Shown here in pieces: positions 62,742-64,000 of a stretch of DNA of 64,000 bases. A model generated the notes under the pieces. It saw only the letters and a program-made list of their open reading frames with translations. It ran no database searches and was not told the origin of the DNA. This DNA comes from CBDFKB01 sp965248715 (GTDB lineage Bacteria; Pseudomonadota; Alphaproteobacteria; Rhizobiales; Rhizobiaceae), in NCBI GenBank assembly GCA_965248715.1, contig CBDFKB010000008.1:1612001-1676000 (forward strand). The letters run 5' to 3'. The position numbers and the translations under genes were made by a program. Numbering within the stretch: position 1 is the stretch's first letter; the number at the start of each line of letters is the position of its first letter.

Positions 62742-63662
62742 ATGAAAATAATTTATGCCCAAGATCGGCTGCGGGTAACGAAATTTGCGACCGTATTGGT
62801 CATTTCCACCACCCTTAGCGGCTGCATGTCGTCGGACTGGGCGGAAATCTCGTCCGAAACCACTGGCAGTATAAGAACTTCCACGACATATCGACCGGCG
62901 CCGGCCGCCAATAAAAATGCAATTGCCCCACTAAAGGCCTATGCGCCGATTGTCGCGACCAACAAGGTTGTGAATTTGGGTGCTGCGCCGGGCAAATTAT
63001 CCAACAGTAATGGCGTGCAAATGGCTAACCTCGCCAATATTGCGGCCGATCCGTTGGGCGCTGAACCACCTACTAGCCAACCGGTATATGTACCCACTCC
63101 CCCCAGATCGCCCAAACTGCCCAGCGCCGCCGAACTGGGCAACACCATCAAGCACGATGCCTGCGAGAAATACCCCAAGCAGCCGGTGCCGAAAGCTACC
63201 GCCGCGCGAATTACACCAGGTCACCCCTATTATATCGAGATCAGGATGCGCGACACGCCGATGTTTCCGTCGGGCCATACCTATGTGACATACGGCGATC
63301 TGAACCAAAACGGCCACCCGGTCACGACCTATTACACCGGGCTCGGTCCGCAAGGCAGCTTTGTCGGCGGTGGCGCCAGTTTCGCTTTACCGGTGCCTGG
63401 CAAAACCACCCCGCACGCCAATGATTGTATGCTTACTCCAGGTGCCGTCTACCGGGTGTCACTCAACCATCAGCAGTTCGAAAAGGTGATGACCAAAATC
63501 GTGCGCACGAAAATCCGTCCGCCGGTTTACAATATCTGGGCGCACAATTGTAATCACTACGCCCTGGGTTTGGCCGAATTGGCCGGCCTGAAACGTCCGC
63601 GCAACCCCAATGTCGCCGCGCGGCTGTTTACCGGGGCCTTAATCAAAGCCAATGAAGGTTAG
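62742..63662 (+). CDS. Lipoprotein with possible permuted papain-like (LRAT/YaeF-type) domain
   Basis: 306 residues. Lipobox LSGC (Cys28) after MKIIYAQDRLRVTKFATVLV. A Pro/Ala-rich linker of ~100 residues follows, with VPTPPRSPKLPSAAE. The C-terminal 150 residues contain FPSGHTYVTYGDLNQNG (His near 179) and WAHNCNHYALGLAELAG (Cys near 270). His before Cys, with Cys in an NCxxY/F context, is how circularly permuted NlpC/P60 enzymes (LRAT, YaeF) are laid out. Start ATG 62742. The family is a guess from motif order; a non-catalytic structural protein is possible. Confidence 0.6.
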   Translation: MKIIYAQDRLRVTKFATVLVISTTLSGCMSSDWAEISSETTGSIRTSTTYRPAPAANKNAIAPLKAYAPIVATNKVVNLGAAPGKLSNSNGVQMANLANIAADPLGAEPPTSQPVYVPTPPRSPKLPSAAELGNTIKHDACEKYPKQPVPKATAARITPGHPYYIEIRMRDTPMFPSGHTYVTYGDLNQNGHPVTTYYTGLGPQGSFVGGGASFALPVPGKTTPHANDCMLTPGAVYRVSLNHQQFEKVMTKIVRTKIRPPVYNIWAHNCNHYALGLAELAGLKRPRNPNVAARLFTGALIKANEG

Positions 63663-63668
63663 GAAACC

Positions 63669-63874
63669 CTAGTGCTTGTCACCAAGCGTAGGATTTGCTT
63701 CGTCGCGCTATCTTCTTGTTTATGCGTATCATTTTTCCCAAAACCGGCGCCCACTTTTGGGTGACACGTCTAGCGCTTGTCACCAAGCGTAGGATTTGCT
63801 TCGTCGGGCGCTCTCTTTGTTTATGCGTGTCATTTTTCCCAAAACCGGTGCCCACTTTTGGGTGACACGCTCTA
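63669..63874 (+). repeat. Two tandem ~102-bp repeats, subtype A
   Basis: Units about 63669-63769 and 63770-63874. The first opens CTAGTGCTTGTCACCAAGCG, with a first palindrome weakened by CACCAAGCGTAGGATTTGCTTCGTC. Second palindrome is the A form. The array lies 6 bases after the lipoprotein stop. Confidence 0.85.
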
Positions 63875-64000
63875 ACAGCGAAACGTCGTGTGATTCTCGC
63901 TTAGTTAGCTGATTATAGATAGTTAGTGATGTTATTTAAATCTTTGCCTTAGCAAGGAGCTGTTTGGCGCCTGCTGCTAACATATTAAGATCGGTGGTGA
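63875..64000. other. AT-rich window end, no gene seen
   Basis: 126 bases with no recognisable gene; contains TTAGTTAGCTGATTATAGATA, an AT-rich stretch that may be the promoter of a gene beyond the window. Confidence 0.3.

Overview
The window looks like a chromosomal segment of an alphaproteobacterium, most likely order Hyphomicrobiales (Rhizobiales). Support comes from gene order (dapA-smpB ... rpoZ-rsh-pyrE; dac-tmk-holB-metG-tatD-MBL; lolC-lolD-dnaE), the single bifunctional Rsh, the short ProS, and a family of ~102-bp double-palindrome intergenic repeats resembling the rhizobial RIME elements. I cannot name a genus. I saw no tRNA, rRNA, CRISPR array, prophage or transposase gene.

Layout. 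1-10 kb: housekeeping (pyrE start, rsh, rpoZ, NYN-domain protein, family-5-like uracil-DNA glycosylase, peroxiredoxin, smpB, dapA, soluble lytic transglycosylase, alpha/beta hydrolase). 10.2-16.5 kb: a repeat array, then a four-gene unit of a very divergent ABC-exporter-like protein with an apparently dead nucleotide-binding domain, a cyclic-nucleotide-binding protein, a metallo-beta-lactamase-fold hydrolase and a cyclopropane-fatty-acid-synthase-like methyltransferase. 17-20.7 kb: a cysteine/sulfur-related run (cysK-type synthase, AlaX editing protein, GFA protein, mercaptopyruvate sulfurtransferase, GNAT). 21-25.4 kb: FkbM methyltransferase, four-unit repeat array, alanine dehydrogenase with a divergent Lrp-type regulator, membrane-anchored hydrolase. 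25.4-31 kb: a divergent oligopeptide-type ABC transporter. 31-46.7 kb: dnaE, a candidate 31-residue membrane protein, lolD, lolC/E, proS, an MBL/tatD/metG/holB/tmk operon, a D-Ala-D-Ala carboxypeptidase and rlpA.

46.8-61.1 kb looks like a catabolic locus for an N-heterocycle, best guess nicotinate/nicotinamide: MarR regulator, a tightly overlapped operon (multi-pass membrane protein, molybdenum hydroxylase FAD subunit, fused Fe-S/Mo hydroxylase, 6-hydroxynicotinate-reductase-like Fe-S protein, UPF0280 protein, DUF1185 protein), a nicotinamidase, and a branched-chain-amino-acid-type ABC uptake system. The assembly suggests uptake, deamidation, ring hydroxylation and ring reduction, with two uncharacterised families possibly covering later steps. 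61-64 kb holds two exported proteins of unknown role, one a lipoprotein with a possible permuted papain-like (LRAT/YaeF-type) domain.

Scattered through the intergenic gaps are fifteen copies of CTAG-bounded ~102-bp repeats in seven blocks, plus two other CTAG-bounded palindromes (77 and 79 bp). In two places the repeat's CTAG supplies the TAG stop codon of the neighbouring gene. The strongest candidates for something undescribed are the pseudo-ABC/cNMP/MBL/CFA unit, the modular CTAG-bounded repeat set, and the UPF0280/DUF1185 part of the putative nicotinate locus. All functional calls are by reading motifs; no searches were run.
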